DNA from: Gnetum montanum
Taxonomy: Eukaryota; Streptophyta; Gnetopsida; Gnetales; Gnetaceae
Assembly (NCBI GenBank): GCA_015680685.1
Contig: MNCI01005812.1
Location: 551 to 64,550 of the forward strand
Direction of reading: 5' to 3'
Length of the DNA stretch: 64,000 nucleotides
The position numbers were made by a program, and so were the translations under genes. Position 1 is the stretch's first letter; each line of letters starts with the position of its first letter. Positions 33,522 through 44,534 of this stretch are shown in pieces. Under the pieces are notes generated by a model. The model saw nothing but the letters and a program-made list of their open reading frames with translations, was not told the DNA's origin and made no database searches.

Positions 33522-34680
33522 GATGGCACCAAAGAAGAAACAAGTGCAAGCTATGAATCAAAACATGAAGAGCATGAATTCTACCTTCGAGATGATGGTT
33601 GCTTAATTGAGTGAAATCAATGCAAAGGTAGACCAAAATGTTGGTCCGAGCCATATCCAAACCCACAAAGGTGAAGAGCATGTACATTTAGATGAAGAAG
33701 TTTCATAGCCAAGTGGAGATGGAGTGGATGAAGACGAAGAATAATCTACCTATGGGAGTGTTAGAAACCATCAACCAAGGATTCCAATGGAAGAGAATTT
33801 GATTCCTCATATGAGAACTCCAAGTGTCCCAACAGTGTTCAATGCTACTTCTTCAAGGAAGCTTGATGAGGAAGATGAGGCAAGGCTTTCTAGAGTGTTT
33901 ATGAATGCTATAAGACTTCTATACATGGATTTGAAGACTTTTAATAGTTTAGATGGTAGCAATGCTTTTTCAAGTTGGTTGAAGGCACTTGAGAAGCATT
34001 TTCAATAGGAAAAGATACTAAAGAACTTAAGGGTACGTATTGCCGAATCCAGATTAGATGGAATGGCTTCTACTTAATGTGAAAAGAATTTCTAGGGTTA
34101 TGAAAGATCAAATGGTCAATCTATTAGAGATTGAAATCTGATGAAATACAAGTTGAAGAGAAAATTTGAACAATCTTGTTAAAGATAAGAAACCATTATG
34201 AAGCTAAAATTCCTAAGGCAAGGTGACAAGGATATTAAGAATTCTACATCAAATTTTTGGATCTATTCCATCAAGCTAAGTTAAACTAGAAAGAGTATGA
34301 ACAAGCTTTAATCTTTTAGGAGGTCTTAAAATGACATACCAGTAGGAGTTCTCCTTTTATGAGCCATGAATCATTATTGATGCTTATGATTTAATACTCA
34401 AGGCTAAGAAGAAACTAGGTGGATTTGGAAATAGAAATAAATAAACTTCCAAAGGAAAGAAGAAGGGATCTAGATCTAATAAGGGATCCAAGTCCAAATC
34501 CAAAGACGAGGAAAGCCAAGACAAGAAGACTAAAAGAGGTGATGAGAAAGACAAAGCCAAGAAGGATCGAGGGAAGGGAGGCAAAGGTCAATGTAGCAAC
34601 TCATCAAAAATTTAGTGCTTCAAGTATGAAGAATGGGGATACAAGCAATAGGAATGTCCACTACACAAAGTAGCCAAGGG
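33522..34680 (+). pseudogene. gag of E2
   Basis: MAPKKKQVQAMNQNMKS start, an acidic stretch, then SWLKALEKHFQ and (frame-shifted) MKYKLKRKFEQ...MKLKFLRQGDKDIKN, which fits the retrotransposon gag pattern of a Trp-containing core followed by KL/LRQG. A basic, Lys/Ser/Asp-rich segment with KKxGG- and KGKGGKGQCSN-like text (about 34410-34620) precedes 'CFKYEEWGYKQXECP', a degraded CCHC knuckle. Several stops and at least two frameshifts. Confidence 0.65.
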
Positions 34681-34779
34681 TAAAAATGTGCAAACCATAG
34701 AGTTGGAGGAGACATCAAGTAAAGGTCTTCAAAGAGGTAATCCTAATGCTCCAAAAATTAAAAATGTCTCTTAATTAAA

Positions 34780-35240
34780 TTCTTATGCATTCATGGGAAA
34801 TGTCAATAGATGAGATCATCTTAATAGGAAATTATTGTTTCAGATTAGGTCTAGTTGTTTACTTACTAGGGAATGGATTCATGTTTTGATTGATGGGGTA
34901 TCCTAAGAAAATGTTATTTCTTTTAGGGTAAGTGTTATATTGGGTTTGGATACAAAACCTCATCTAAGACCCTATAAGGTGTATTGGTTATCTAGAGATT
35001 TTTCCCAAGAGGTAAGGGAACAATGTACTTTGAAATTTAAAACTAGAAGTTTTCATGATATTCTGAAGTGTGATGTGCTTCCAATAGATTGTGATAATGT
35101 AATTGTTGGTAGACCTTGAAATTTTGACAATGATGCTTAGTTTGATGAAGCAAGAAATATATGGAGTATTACTAGACCTAATGGAATCCATGATTTGATT
35201 CCTATGTTAGCTAAATAAGGTAGCAAGGTTACTTAATGCT
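34780..35240 (+). pseudogene. Aspartic protease remnant of E2
   Basis: Plus-strand translation shows WIHVLIDGVSxENVISF (DSG-type active site changed to DGV), HLRPYKVYWLS, CDVLPIDCDNVIVGRPxNFD, the usual gypsy protease order ending in ILLGRPWxFD. Stops interrupt it. The minus-strand frame 34988-35191 is its shadow. Confidence 0.6.
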
Positions 35241-35399
35241 TCCTTAATCCTTTTTCAGAGAGCGAATATATTAAGAAACATGATGAAACTAGTTTTGGTT
35301 GTATTGGTATGACAATAGTTGCTACTAACCATGATGATGTTTAGGTTAGAATTCCTACACATGTTCTAGGCTTAAGGGAAAATTTTCCAAGGTATTTAA

Positions 35400-36160
35400 G
35401 GGAAAATTAAATAAACTACCACCGATGTGGAATATACAATATCATATTGACTTTATTCCTAGTGCTACCATTCAAAAGGCTAAATTGCAAAGACAAGTAG
35501 AGGAGTGACTTTCAAGTGGCTTCATGAGGGAATCCATTTCACCTTGTGCAAGTCTAGCAGTGCTAGTGCCAAAGAAGGATAGTTATGAATGGATGATGTC
35601 CATTGATTTCAAAAAAATGAAAAGGATAATAGCGAGTTACAAGTTTCCTATTCTAAGGATGGATGATATGCTTGACATCCGTACCAATGTAGAGATTTTT
35701 AGAAAATTTGGGTTGAAGAGTGGATACCATCAAATCAGAAGTAGGCCTAATTATGAGAGGAATATAGCTTTCAAAACATCAGATGGATTGTTTGAGTGAT
35801 TAATGATGCCATTTAGGCTCACAATTTCACCTACTACATTTATGAAGTTGATGCATGGTGTATTAAAGGACTTAATTGGTAAGTGTTGCACTATATTTTT
35901 TGATAATATTTTGGTATATAGCTCTAATGAGGAAGATTACTTAGATCACTAAGGATGATGTGTCTTAATTTGGAGGCATAGCTAGTGATCAACATGGAGA
36001 AATGTCATTTCCTCAAGAGGAAAATCAAATATTTAGGACATGTGAATTCAAAAAACTAGATTTAGATGGAACCTACCAAGGTGAAGACCATTAAGGATTG
36101 GCCAACTCCAAAAAATGTACAGTTCATCAAAACATTTAGTGTCACTTCATGGGCTATGTT
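35400..36160 (+). pseudogene. Reverse transcriptase of E2
   Basis: GFMRESISPCASLAVLVPKKD, WMMSIDFKKMKRI, FPILRMDDMLD, FRKFGLKSGYHQIR, RNIAFKTSDGLFE, LMMPFRLTISPTTFMKLMH and a catalytic box reading FFDNILVYS where active enzymes have YxDD. The first catalytic Asp region (FxKxGLKSGYHQIR, normally FSKIDLRSGYHQI) has also lost its Asp. Dead enzyme. Confidence 0.85.
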
Positions 36161-36229
36161 TTCTTTATTGGATAAAAATAAGAAATATTGATGGGATAAT
36201 GAAACCTAAGGAAGCTTTGACTTATTGAA

Positions 36230-36725
36230 AGAAAAGATCACCGGTGAACCGATCCTTCCAATTGTAGATTTTTAGAAGCTTTTCTAGGTGGAGGTGGATG
36301 CAATTGGACTTGCCATTGCTGGGGTACTTTCACAAGAAGGTAGGAATGTTGCTTTCTTTTCTAAAATGTTAAATGATTCAAGGAAAAAACATAGTGTATA
36401 TCAAAGGAAGTTGTATGCTTTTCTTCAAGCAATCAAGCATTGGAGGCATTACTTATTGTCCAAGGAAATCACCTTAATGATGGATCATAAAGCACTTTAA
36501 TTTCTAAACTCAAAAAAGAATTTGAAAGAAAAGCACATAAAGTGGATTGCATAATTAAATGATTTCAATTTTATGTTGAAGCACAACATTGGAAAAGCCA
36601 ATGTGATGCCTGATGCATTATTGAGGATGCATGTGGTAAATTTTAGCATGCCTCATGTAGAAGGTATGGGTGATTTTTCTTCTTTTTATGAGCATAATGT
36701 TGATTTTGAATAGGTTAAGTTCACC
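36230..36725 (+). pseudogene. RNase H of E2, truncated pol end
   Basis: VEVDAIGLAIAGVLSQEGRNVAFFSKMLNDSRKKHSVYQRKLYAFLQAIKHWRHYLLSKE and MMDHKAL show the RNase H order (DASxxAIGAVL, ExELxA, DHKxL), with the first Asp visible. Then HNIGKANVMPDALLR, the standard end of the domain. The integrase zinc finger would follow, but sequence changes to LTR of element B at 36726. Confidence 0.75.
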
Positions 36726-37424
36726 TAAGGCATATGATTTTTATCATTTTTGCATTTTATATTTTAAGTCACCTAAGAATACAAGATAATGAATAAAATA
36801 ATTAAATTGCTAATTTAATCTAACTAGCTGCACCTAACTAATCCTAACACAATCATTCATTCCCACTTTCTATACACATCTTGAACATGTTTAACACTAC
36901 TAGGTTACCAAACGTTAAGCGTTACTAGGATTAACAAGCACCAAGCATATGCTCAAAGTGGTTGTACTTATCTACTTAATTAATCACTATTTAATTTAGC
37001 ATAATTGATTACTTAATTACTTAAAGCATTAAAGGAATTTGCATAAAACATTAAATTCATAAATAAACGATTAATCTATTTCAAAGTGCTGCAAGGTTTA
37101 TTAGAAAGCTTGTCTTTATTAACACTCACATTGTCGTACTTAGGTACAACAATGCTTGAATAAAGATTTGTACACTCTTTAACTCCTTCTATGGATACTT
37201 AGAAAAATATTCTAACTTTCAAGTAAGAAAACTACAAGAGCTCTATTAGAACTATGACCAAAGATGTCATAAACACAATGGGTGAGTGCATATTCATAGG
37301 TGAAAATAGACATTGCATCAATGAGGCCACGTCAATGCATCAAATCCCACATCGACAAGGTCATGTTAACAGGCCCATGTCAATGACGCCTTGTCAATGT
37401 AACCCAAGAAAACATGACTCATCA
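36726..37424 (-). mobile_element. 3' LTR of element B (3' end missing)
   Basis: Aligns with 58176-58886: 'ggcatatgattttta(t/c)catttttgcatttta', 'taaataaac(g/a)attaatctatttcaaagt', 'gctcaaagtgg', 'ctttattg/aa' R region, GTCAATG words. Minus start TGATGAGTCATG at 37424, preceded by GTCGAAGTA, a decayed purine tract. Confidence 0.8.
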
Positions 37425-37679
37425 TACTTCGACAACTAAATGAAAACTCATCCTCAACTAGACAAAAGGACAAAGAAGCTTTCTACAAAATTTTGAAAAG
37501 GTATGGGATTATTGACTAACTACTAACATTCATAAACACAACCACTAAGTACCGAAGTGTATAGATTTACAATCATTACAAAATTTTGGTGTTTAGAACA
37601 ACAAAATTGAACACTAGGACAAAAAATACAAATACAATTCCTTTGATAATGCAAAGATGAGGAAGAAGTTCAAATGGTC
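37425..37679 (-). other. 3' non-coding sequence of element B
   Basis: Between the ORF stop and the 3' LTR. The minus phrase 'ttgaggatgagttttcattta' matches 'ttgaggatgagtttgcattca' at 12767 upstream of another family LTR, confirming the structure. Confidence 0.55.
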
Positions 37680-40517
37680 CCAGGTCATGGAGGTTCTTGA
37701 GGCTTCAAAGAACCTTCTCCTACTTCAAGTGCATGTGGTGGTTGAGGTGATTATGATTAGCCTATGACAATTGAAACTTCTAGTGGAAGATGGAGGCATC
37801 CAACAGTGCCTTCATCTTCTTTCCCTTACTCCTAAAATCATTCATTACCCATGCTGCATCGTAAATGTGGGCTAATGTGGGAACATCCCAAGGATAGGGC
37901 TTTGTTGGAAACAGCTCCTTTGCATTGATGAACCAAGTAGCAAAGATTTTACATTCAACATTGAATGCCTTTACTACATTTTTTAGCTCCTAGTAGTCAC
38001 TTATTCTCCTATCTAGGTTCTAAGCTATAGACCATTGATCAATGAAGTGCTACCTGAGAATATCAAGTTTTGCATTTGCCACCTCAAGCATCTACTTGGT
38101 GTCTTTGTGTTGCTTGAACTCAGCTTCATACAACAAGTACAAAGTAGCCAGCTATTTCTCCAATTCAGACTACAACCATCTAGTAGTCAACATTACCAAA
38201 TTTGCATAATGAAGATTGGAAAGCTCCATGTACTCCATCATCTTCTCGATTTGTAGCTCCTTCATGAGAATCTCTGCCTTATTATAGTCATTGAGCCCAT
38301 CATAGATAGGCTTCCAAACATCACCTCCTTCCTTGAGCTATTGGAAGGCCTCATTAAATTTTTCCATCATCATCTAAATATGTTTCTCATTGATTTATTT
38401 TTGTAGACCCACCTGATCTCTGTAGCAATTTTTTACTCTCTCAAACTTGAGAGCCTCATTTTTCCAAGCAGATGCCTCTATTGCAAATTTCTAGCAAAGA
38501 GCTCAAACTTCATCCATGGAGATATTTCTATTTTCAGCTACTAATCTTCTTAGTTCATTGTTCACTCTAGCTAGATACTCCTACTATTGATGGATGAAGT
38601 CTTGCATTTTCTACTTCTACACATTAACATTCCATAGGCAATGATTTTCTACAGTCAAAGTTACATTTTCTTGGCAAGTCTAGTCTAAGGCCTTTTGGAT
38701 ATTATGTATGGTGGCATTGGCCAAGGACTAATCAAAGATGACCTTCTCCTTTGCATCTTCAACTTTCTTGAGCTTGTCTTGAAGTTGTTAAAAATCTTCA
38801 TCACGGGTCAATGTAAGGTTAAGAAATGTAGGATTGACAAGGTGGGCTCTTAGTTTAGCAACCTCCATAGCCAAGCATTGGTTATGAGCTCAGGCTATTT
38901 TGAGTTGCCCCTCCATGATAATGCATTTGTCCCTTACTTTCAAAAGCTCCAACTAGGTTGCAATGATTATATCCAAAAGGTCAAAGACATCCAGAATTAG
39001 TTGCCTAGTTCCCACTAGTTAGTCCAGCAATTCCTTGTGTTGGGCTTCATTCAATCTATTGTTAACTATTCCTACAAACATCTACACATCTCTGAGTGCA
39101 TAAATGTTTGGTACAGACACCATAGATGCATTCAATGCCTCATTGATTCTATTAGCAACCACATCTGCTACTGTCTCCTACCCATGGTGCTACATCACCA
39201 AGATAGTTACCCCCTCATCCTCCTCCAAACACACTAAGCCAAATATTTCTAGGAATTGCTACTATTATGAGAGAGATACCATTATCTCTCAGGTGCTAAG
39301 ATTCAATCTCATGGGAAACTGCATTCTTTGGGCTAAGAAAATTAACCCACCTCCCTCCATATGGCTGATGGTTCGATTCACTTCATTGACATGACTCATT
39401 GCTAAGTGATACACAGATGGATCACCATAACTCATTCCTACTCACTACTCCTACTCATGAAAGAGCTGCTCTTGGATCTCGTGCATTCATTCAATCGTAG
39501 TGTAGGACTCCAAGGTTGTTTTATGAGTGGGTAGTAGAGGTGGCATTGCTACTCCTCTTTCTTGATTATGGCAGGGATCTTTTGTTTCATCATTTCTACC
39601 CAAGAAGCAAAAGGAGCATGCCTGATTGCATTATTTACATAGTGAAGTATTCCTACCCTTTTGCATAGTTTTCTAATTATGCAAGGAAAGGGGAGGGCCT
39701 TCCTTCCACATTCATTTTCCATAAATAACTTCTCTATCTCCAAATAGATTAGTTGTGGAAGGTTCATACAGAAGTTTCCACTTAAATCAGCACATGTACA
39801 AATGAAAAAGATGGTCACCTTGTTAGGCCTCATTATCAGATTGAGACGATAGGCTGCTATCTTGAAATATATGCATTCTGTCAAGGTGAGTGCACCACAT
39901 TCTCTACAGTCCACTCCATAACATCATTGGGTCCACTTCTTCTTTGCCTTTGGACCTACTTTTGTGGAGATCTCTGCCAAATTTATTCCAATATTAGACA
40001 TCCCAAGAGCCTGAACAATGGCCTCCACTGAGTAGGCTACTTGAATGTCCTTGAACTTTATAGTAGCTCTCGCTCCCTTATCATTTTAGAAGAGATATGT
40101 ATTTTCCATGTACCATTCCCTACTAGAAGTGATGATTGGCCACATGGTAGAGTTCTACAACACTATTTTGACTTCTACTAAAGCATGTTCTAAGAATGGT
40201 CCAAAGTTCAATTCTTAAAGAACTGAAAGTTGGATGTCATGAGGCTTGATTTGCTCAAGGCAAGCATGAGTCAATGTGACCTCAAGTCTTGGCACTGGTC
40301 CTAGCACCTAATCTCAATGGAATTGTTTAGTTATGGTCACTTCCTTGGGAATATTTTAGATAGATTCCACTTCTGGCTCCTCCTAAAGACATCCTATCAC
40401 ATGAGTTTCTACTACTTGTTCTTGGGCTTGTTCTTGTTGATCTCCTCTAGCTCTAGGTTGTTTGTTCCTTAGTTAGGATGGTCCTCCCTCCTATGGATAT
40501 TTCAATCTAGGTGTCAT
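37680..40517 (-). pseudogene. Downstream coiled-coil ORF of element B (env position)
   Basis: ATG at 40517-40515, final stop at 37682-37680 after EGSLKPQEPPxPGTI. N-terminal: MTPRLKYP...ARGDQQEQAQEQ, parallel to C's MAPKQEQQGGPSQG...RGRGQ. The middle (39549-39914, open) reads TLTECIYFKIAAYRLNLIMRPNKVTIFF...LPQLIYLEIEKLFMENECGRKALPFPCIIRKLCKR, aligning with C's LTLEDRIYFKIGTYHIFLTKG...LPHLYIIEILRKFKECKIGKFTFPFPCLIRKLC. The rest is charged and probably coiled coil. Same position as the env-like gene of Athila elements, but I see no signal peptide or membrane segment and do not recognise the family. Directly before the ATG is a splice-acceptor-like GATTATAG. Confidence 0.7.
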
Positions 40518-40933
40518 CTATAATCACAACATGACTAAGGATTAGCAAATAATGTGTAATTTAAAACATTTGGAATACCTTATCTCTTGGGGTAGTTACA
40601 CTTGGTTAAGTTGTGATCATGGCTAGTTTGATTATTTTAATATTACTTGATTAAATAGGTTACCAAAGTGTGTTGGAAGGGTTTAAATCTCATTACTTAG
40701 TATTCTAATATTATTGATCTGTTAAATCCATGGGGGATTTGGTCATTGAAAACCTAAGATTTGTGGCCTCCACAACATGAAGTGTACCTCCAGAAGCTAT
40801 AGGACTAAAGAATGGAGTGAATTAGATAAACAATTTGAAAGTTACAGGCTTTGGAAGGTTTTGAGCTTTGAAAAATTGCAAAAATTGCCCTTACATTTGA
40901 AGCAAATGGGAAAAATTCCCAAGTGGTGGGTAG

Positions 40934-41040
40934 TATATATATAGAATTTTTCCCATATGTCAACTAGGCCTCATCAACAAGGCTTAGTCAACATGGTCAG
41001 CTGTGTCGACTAGGCCTATTCGACGTAGCTATTGACCATA
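40934..41040 (-). promoter_or_regulatory. Internal promoter-like block of element B
   Basis: On the minus strand: motif-rich stretch (41040-40956) with repeated GTCGA..AGGCC and GTTGAC words, then TATATATATA at 40943-40934. The 23 bases at 40956-40978 match 58838-58860 in the U3 of B's 5' LTR at 21 positions (TATGTCAAC, AGGCCTCATC cores). It lies about 420 bases before the downstream ORF's ATG. This is inference from sequence; transcription is not shown. Confidence 0.55.
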
Positions 41041-42689
41041 GTTTGACTAAGTCAAAATGAAAAATACAAGGATTTTTTGAGGAAAATTGGAATCAAATAG
41101 AAGCCCAAGAAGCCAAGAACATGATGAGATGCATGAAGAGGGCTTGATATTTCACAAAAGATGGAGATTAATTGGAGAAATTTCTTAAGGAACACACAGT
41201 TGGATGCAACCAATGGAGAATGCAAAATATTTAATTGCTAAAATGTCTAAGGATAAGGGACTTAACTACCCCAACCAAGAGACATGCAATTGGGTCCTTC
41301 TCATAACAAGCTCATGCCATTTTTTCCTTGCATAACCTTCAATAAGGAGTCTGTGGATCCCATAATTGATTCATGACTACAAAACGTTAAGGACCAAATC
41401 CAAAAGAATCTATCTAAGAATTTTAACACATCAAACTAAGACATTAAGTAAAACATGAAAATCGATAGTGATTTGAGTTATGGAAAGCATTGATGAATGA
41501 GAGAGGAATTGAAATGAAGTTCCTAATCATGGTCTCATGAAGTCCCTTGTGGATTCTATGGTTAAATGACCTAATAAAGTCCATCCTTAGTCTAGACCAA
41601 AACCAACCACATTAAATGAATTTGCATCACCACTCTAGGACAAGTCCACCCCCTTGAGAAACAAGAATGCTCCCACAAATAACCACCATTCCTTATTTGA
41701 GAAGAAAAGAGAAGCAAGAAGTGAGAAAGAGCCTTAGTTAGAGGGGACTTTTAGCCATGGGTAACATGTCTTTCTAGTCCCATAACTAGTGCTTATACCC
41801 TGTTATTTTGTCTAAGGGATGTGCTTTGAATTCCCATTATGTTTTTTTTAATGTTATTATGAGTTTTTTTGATAGGAACCAAACCATGAAAATACTTATT
41901 CAACTTCTTGTTATTGGTCAACATAGAACAGTAAGAAATCCATGAAAACACTCATGGACCCAAGTAAGTAGAGACACATAAAGAGTACTGAATTCCCTTG
42001 AAGTCATACTTTATTCAAACCTTTGAATCTTTCCCAAGTTTGAAAACTATCAAGGTCACGGGTTCGTTACAGTTTCATTCATGGAAAGGTATATTATATT
42101 TCCAAAACAAGAAAAATCGTAGAATTTGTGGATGGGTGGATGACATGGACTTGTTACCTATTTCATGAAAAAGAAACTTTATCTTTTTCATCAGTCATCA
42201 AAATTAAAAAATAAAATCTAGACATTAGTAATAAAAAAAATTAGGTACAAACCACCATTAGCAAACAACTACAACATCACTATGTCTTGTTGATAATAAA
42301 GTAATTTTATTAGAAAATAAGGAAAATTTACAACAAAATAAAGGAAAATATAAAATAAATTGTAAAATATTCAAGAAAAATAGAACATACTAATGATGTT
42401 GTAAAACAAATTTGGAAAAATAACAAAGTGTAAAACAAAAAAGTATAAAAATAAAGGAAGTGTAAAACAAAAAAGTAGAAAAACTAAAGAGCCACTTCTA
42501 TGATCAGCACAAATGGCCATCTCCCCAATGACTAAGTTAAAAGGAGGAGATTTAAAAGATTGAGTGTGGTTGTACATCCAATGAGGTGTTGATGGTACTA
42601 GCTTGCCTAGGCTCATGAAAAGGTCTTAGTTGTTGCATGTTGACTAGCTATTTCTTGTTTGGGCTCTTAGGTTTCTAGATCAACATGAC
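41041..42689 (-). other. Non-coding stretch of element B between integrase and the downstream ORF
   Basis: No coding match. Minus frame 42371-42616 follows the integrase end and might be its tail. 42225-42480 is A-rich with repeated 'aaaataaagga' and 'gtaaaacaaa' words. Colinear with part of element A's 17785-20800. Confidence 0.45.
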
Positions 42690-43548
42690 CCCAGAAGAAA
42701 AGGTTTCACAAATGATGTAATGCCCTTCCCACAATATCGGGAACCTCATTCATTGAGGTACATGTGTGGGGTTCTAGTAGAAGACCTTGTCTCTAGCTTG
42801 AATTTTACCTTCCATATTCTAAGGTCATGGTATTTTTTGTTGAATGTCTTATGTACTTCATTCAAGGATATGGCTACTAATGAATTTTCTTCTAGCACAT
42901 TGAGGTTGATCAATCTCTCTTTCTATGCTAGGCTAAGATCAAGATCTAGATCACAATTTGTTGAAAGAGTATGGAGCTCAAATTAAATTGGAAGAGTTGG
43001 TAATTTTCTATACACTAGCTCATAGGTAGAGTAGCCTATAGGGAACTTCCATGTGAAGCCAGAGGCCCAAAGGGCATCATTTAGTTTTGTACTCTAGTCT
43101 CTCCTATATTTGCTAATTGTTCAAATTAAAATCTTAATGATCTCCCTATTCATAACTTCTACTTGGTCATTGGCTTGGGGATGGTATGGTATTATTAGTT
43201 TATGTTCAACCCCTAAGCGTTTCATGAGCTTGCAAAAAGTAACACGTATAAAATGAGTGCCATTGTCAAAAATTAGTGCACATGGCACTCCAAACTTGTT
43301 TATAACATTTTTTTGTATAAACCTAGTAGTGGAAGATGTATAGTCAATGATAGTTTTTTCTTCTACCCATTTGGTATAATAGTCAACAATGACTATTATG
43401 TCCATCTTTCTATTTGACATGGGCATGATGGGATCCATGAATTCTATGTCGTAGATGTCAAAGGATTCCAATGGTTGGATCCACTATTGAAGCTCCTCCA
43501 TTTGAGCGATCATCCCACCATCTCATTGACAATGTTCATAAGAGTGGA
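42690..43548 (-). pseudogene. Integrase of element B, separated from RNase H by element C
   Basis: The best open part (43471-43121) reads FDIYDIEFMDP, IIVIVDYYTKWVEEKTI, FIQKNVINKFGVPCALIFDNGTHF, LMKRLGVEHKLIIPYHPQANDQVEVMNREI: the catalytic core with D of FDNGTHF and E of QVEVMNRE present, but the first catalytic Asp (family GIDFMGP) replaced by Glu (DIEFMDP). Downstream LNDALWASGFTWKFPIGYSTYELVYRK and DLDLSLA...ERLINLNVLEENSLVA match the Athila integrase C-terminus. Element C's target duplication lies at its N-terminal edge. Confidence 0.85.
43544..43548. repeat. Target-site duplication of element C, left copy
   Basis: GTGGA immediately before TGATGA; identical to the right copy. Five bases is the expected duplication for Ty3/gypsy integrases. 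Confidence 0.9.
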
Positions 43549-44399
43549 TGATGAATCGTGGTTTCCTAGGCCCCAATATTGGATACGCGATATCGCAACC
43601 TAGGTAACAATATCGAATACATGATATCATGATTCCTGTGTAGGCCTATAAATACAACATTCAGGTGCATAGGAAAGGATATTTTTGATGAAATATTAGG
43701 ATAGAGTCTTTTTGTCATTTTTTAGTTAGTTTTTATTCTTTCCCCAATGCATGCCCACAGTCTGATGATTGTAATTGTACAGGACCTTTATTCAAGTGTG
43801 ATGTACTTGGACACGCACATGATTAGCAATAAAGATCGAGATTACTCCATCATTGCAACATTCACTTAGACTTTAATTACATCAATTGTTAATTTTTATT
43901 TATTGTTTTCTATGTTAATATTTATTTATCATCATTTACTATTCTTATTTTTAAATGCAAAATAAATATGACTTAAAAATGAATATTTAAGTGCAACTAC
44001 TTGGTAACCTAGTAGCATATCTAGGAGTGCTCAAGTAATGTGCACTTGGTAATCCCAGAAGTAGTACATGAGGTCTAAGATGTGTATGGATGATTAAATA
44101 TGGATGCTCATCGCACTTAGGCTAGTTTAGAATTTGATTCTTATTACCTATTAGCTTAATACAAGATTATTTTTCATTGTATCTACGAGAAGCATTAGTT
44201 TAGGATCCCATCATTCACCTCATTCTGGACTAAACCATACATGACAAAGCAAATACTAGTCCAAGTGGAAAGATAGGGAATTGCAATCAATGTGTAACTA
44301 TCTATATATCACAACTAGTCCATTTGCGGAGTTTGACCAAATCATGCGTACACACTCATATTCGTATGGTTGAGTGTAAGGGTATATTACCATTCATCA
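43549..44399 (+). mobile_element. 5' LTR of element C
   Basis: U3 with GATACGCGATATCGC and related palindromes (about 43575-43632), TATAAATA at 43647-43654, R with AATAAAGATCGAGATTAC at about 43827, U5 closing as in the other copies. TCATCA at 44394-44399. Confidence 0.9.
43647..43654 (+). promoter_or_regulatory. TATA box of element C 5' LTR
   Basis: TATAAATA in the context GGCC-TATAAATA, conserved at 12921-12928 and 51965-51972 with the same GGCC just before it. Confidence 0.75.
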
Positions 44400-44420
44400 T
44401 TGGCACTGTTGCTGGGGACG
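44400..44420 (+). other. Primer-binding site of element C (tRNA-Asp type)
   Basis: TTGGCACTGTTGCTGGGGAC begins right after the LTR. Athila/Tat-group plant elements typically carry TTGGCGCCGTTGCCGGGGAC, complementary to tRNA-Asp; the three or four differences are transitions. Confidence 0.8.
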
Positions 44421-44534
44421 GTGCTAGTTATTTAGATTAGTTACATTATCCAAGATCACTATAATGAAGCTTTGATGATATATGTTTTAGAAAGAAAGTA
44501 ATTGAAAATAAGTCACACATAATTCACAATAATT

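Larger units (their letters stand above)
32481..36725 (+). mobile_element. Element E2: Ty3/gypsy-type element truncated after RNase H
   Basis: 5' LTR (32481-33458), primer site, gag, protease, RT and RNase H remnants in order on the plus strand, then a break at the start of element B's truncated LTR. Integrase and 3' LTR are missing. Same family as E1 (shared LTR phrases and MAPKKK gag start). Many stops but few gaps. Confidence 0.75.

Noticed and set aside
37680-40517. Viral-type envelope gene
   Set aside because: In the Athila env position but no signal peptide, membrane anchor or fusion segment can be seen; described as a coiled-coil ORF instead.
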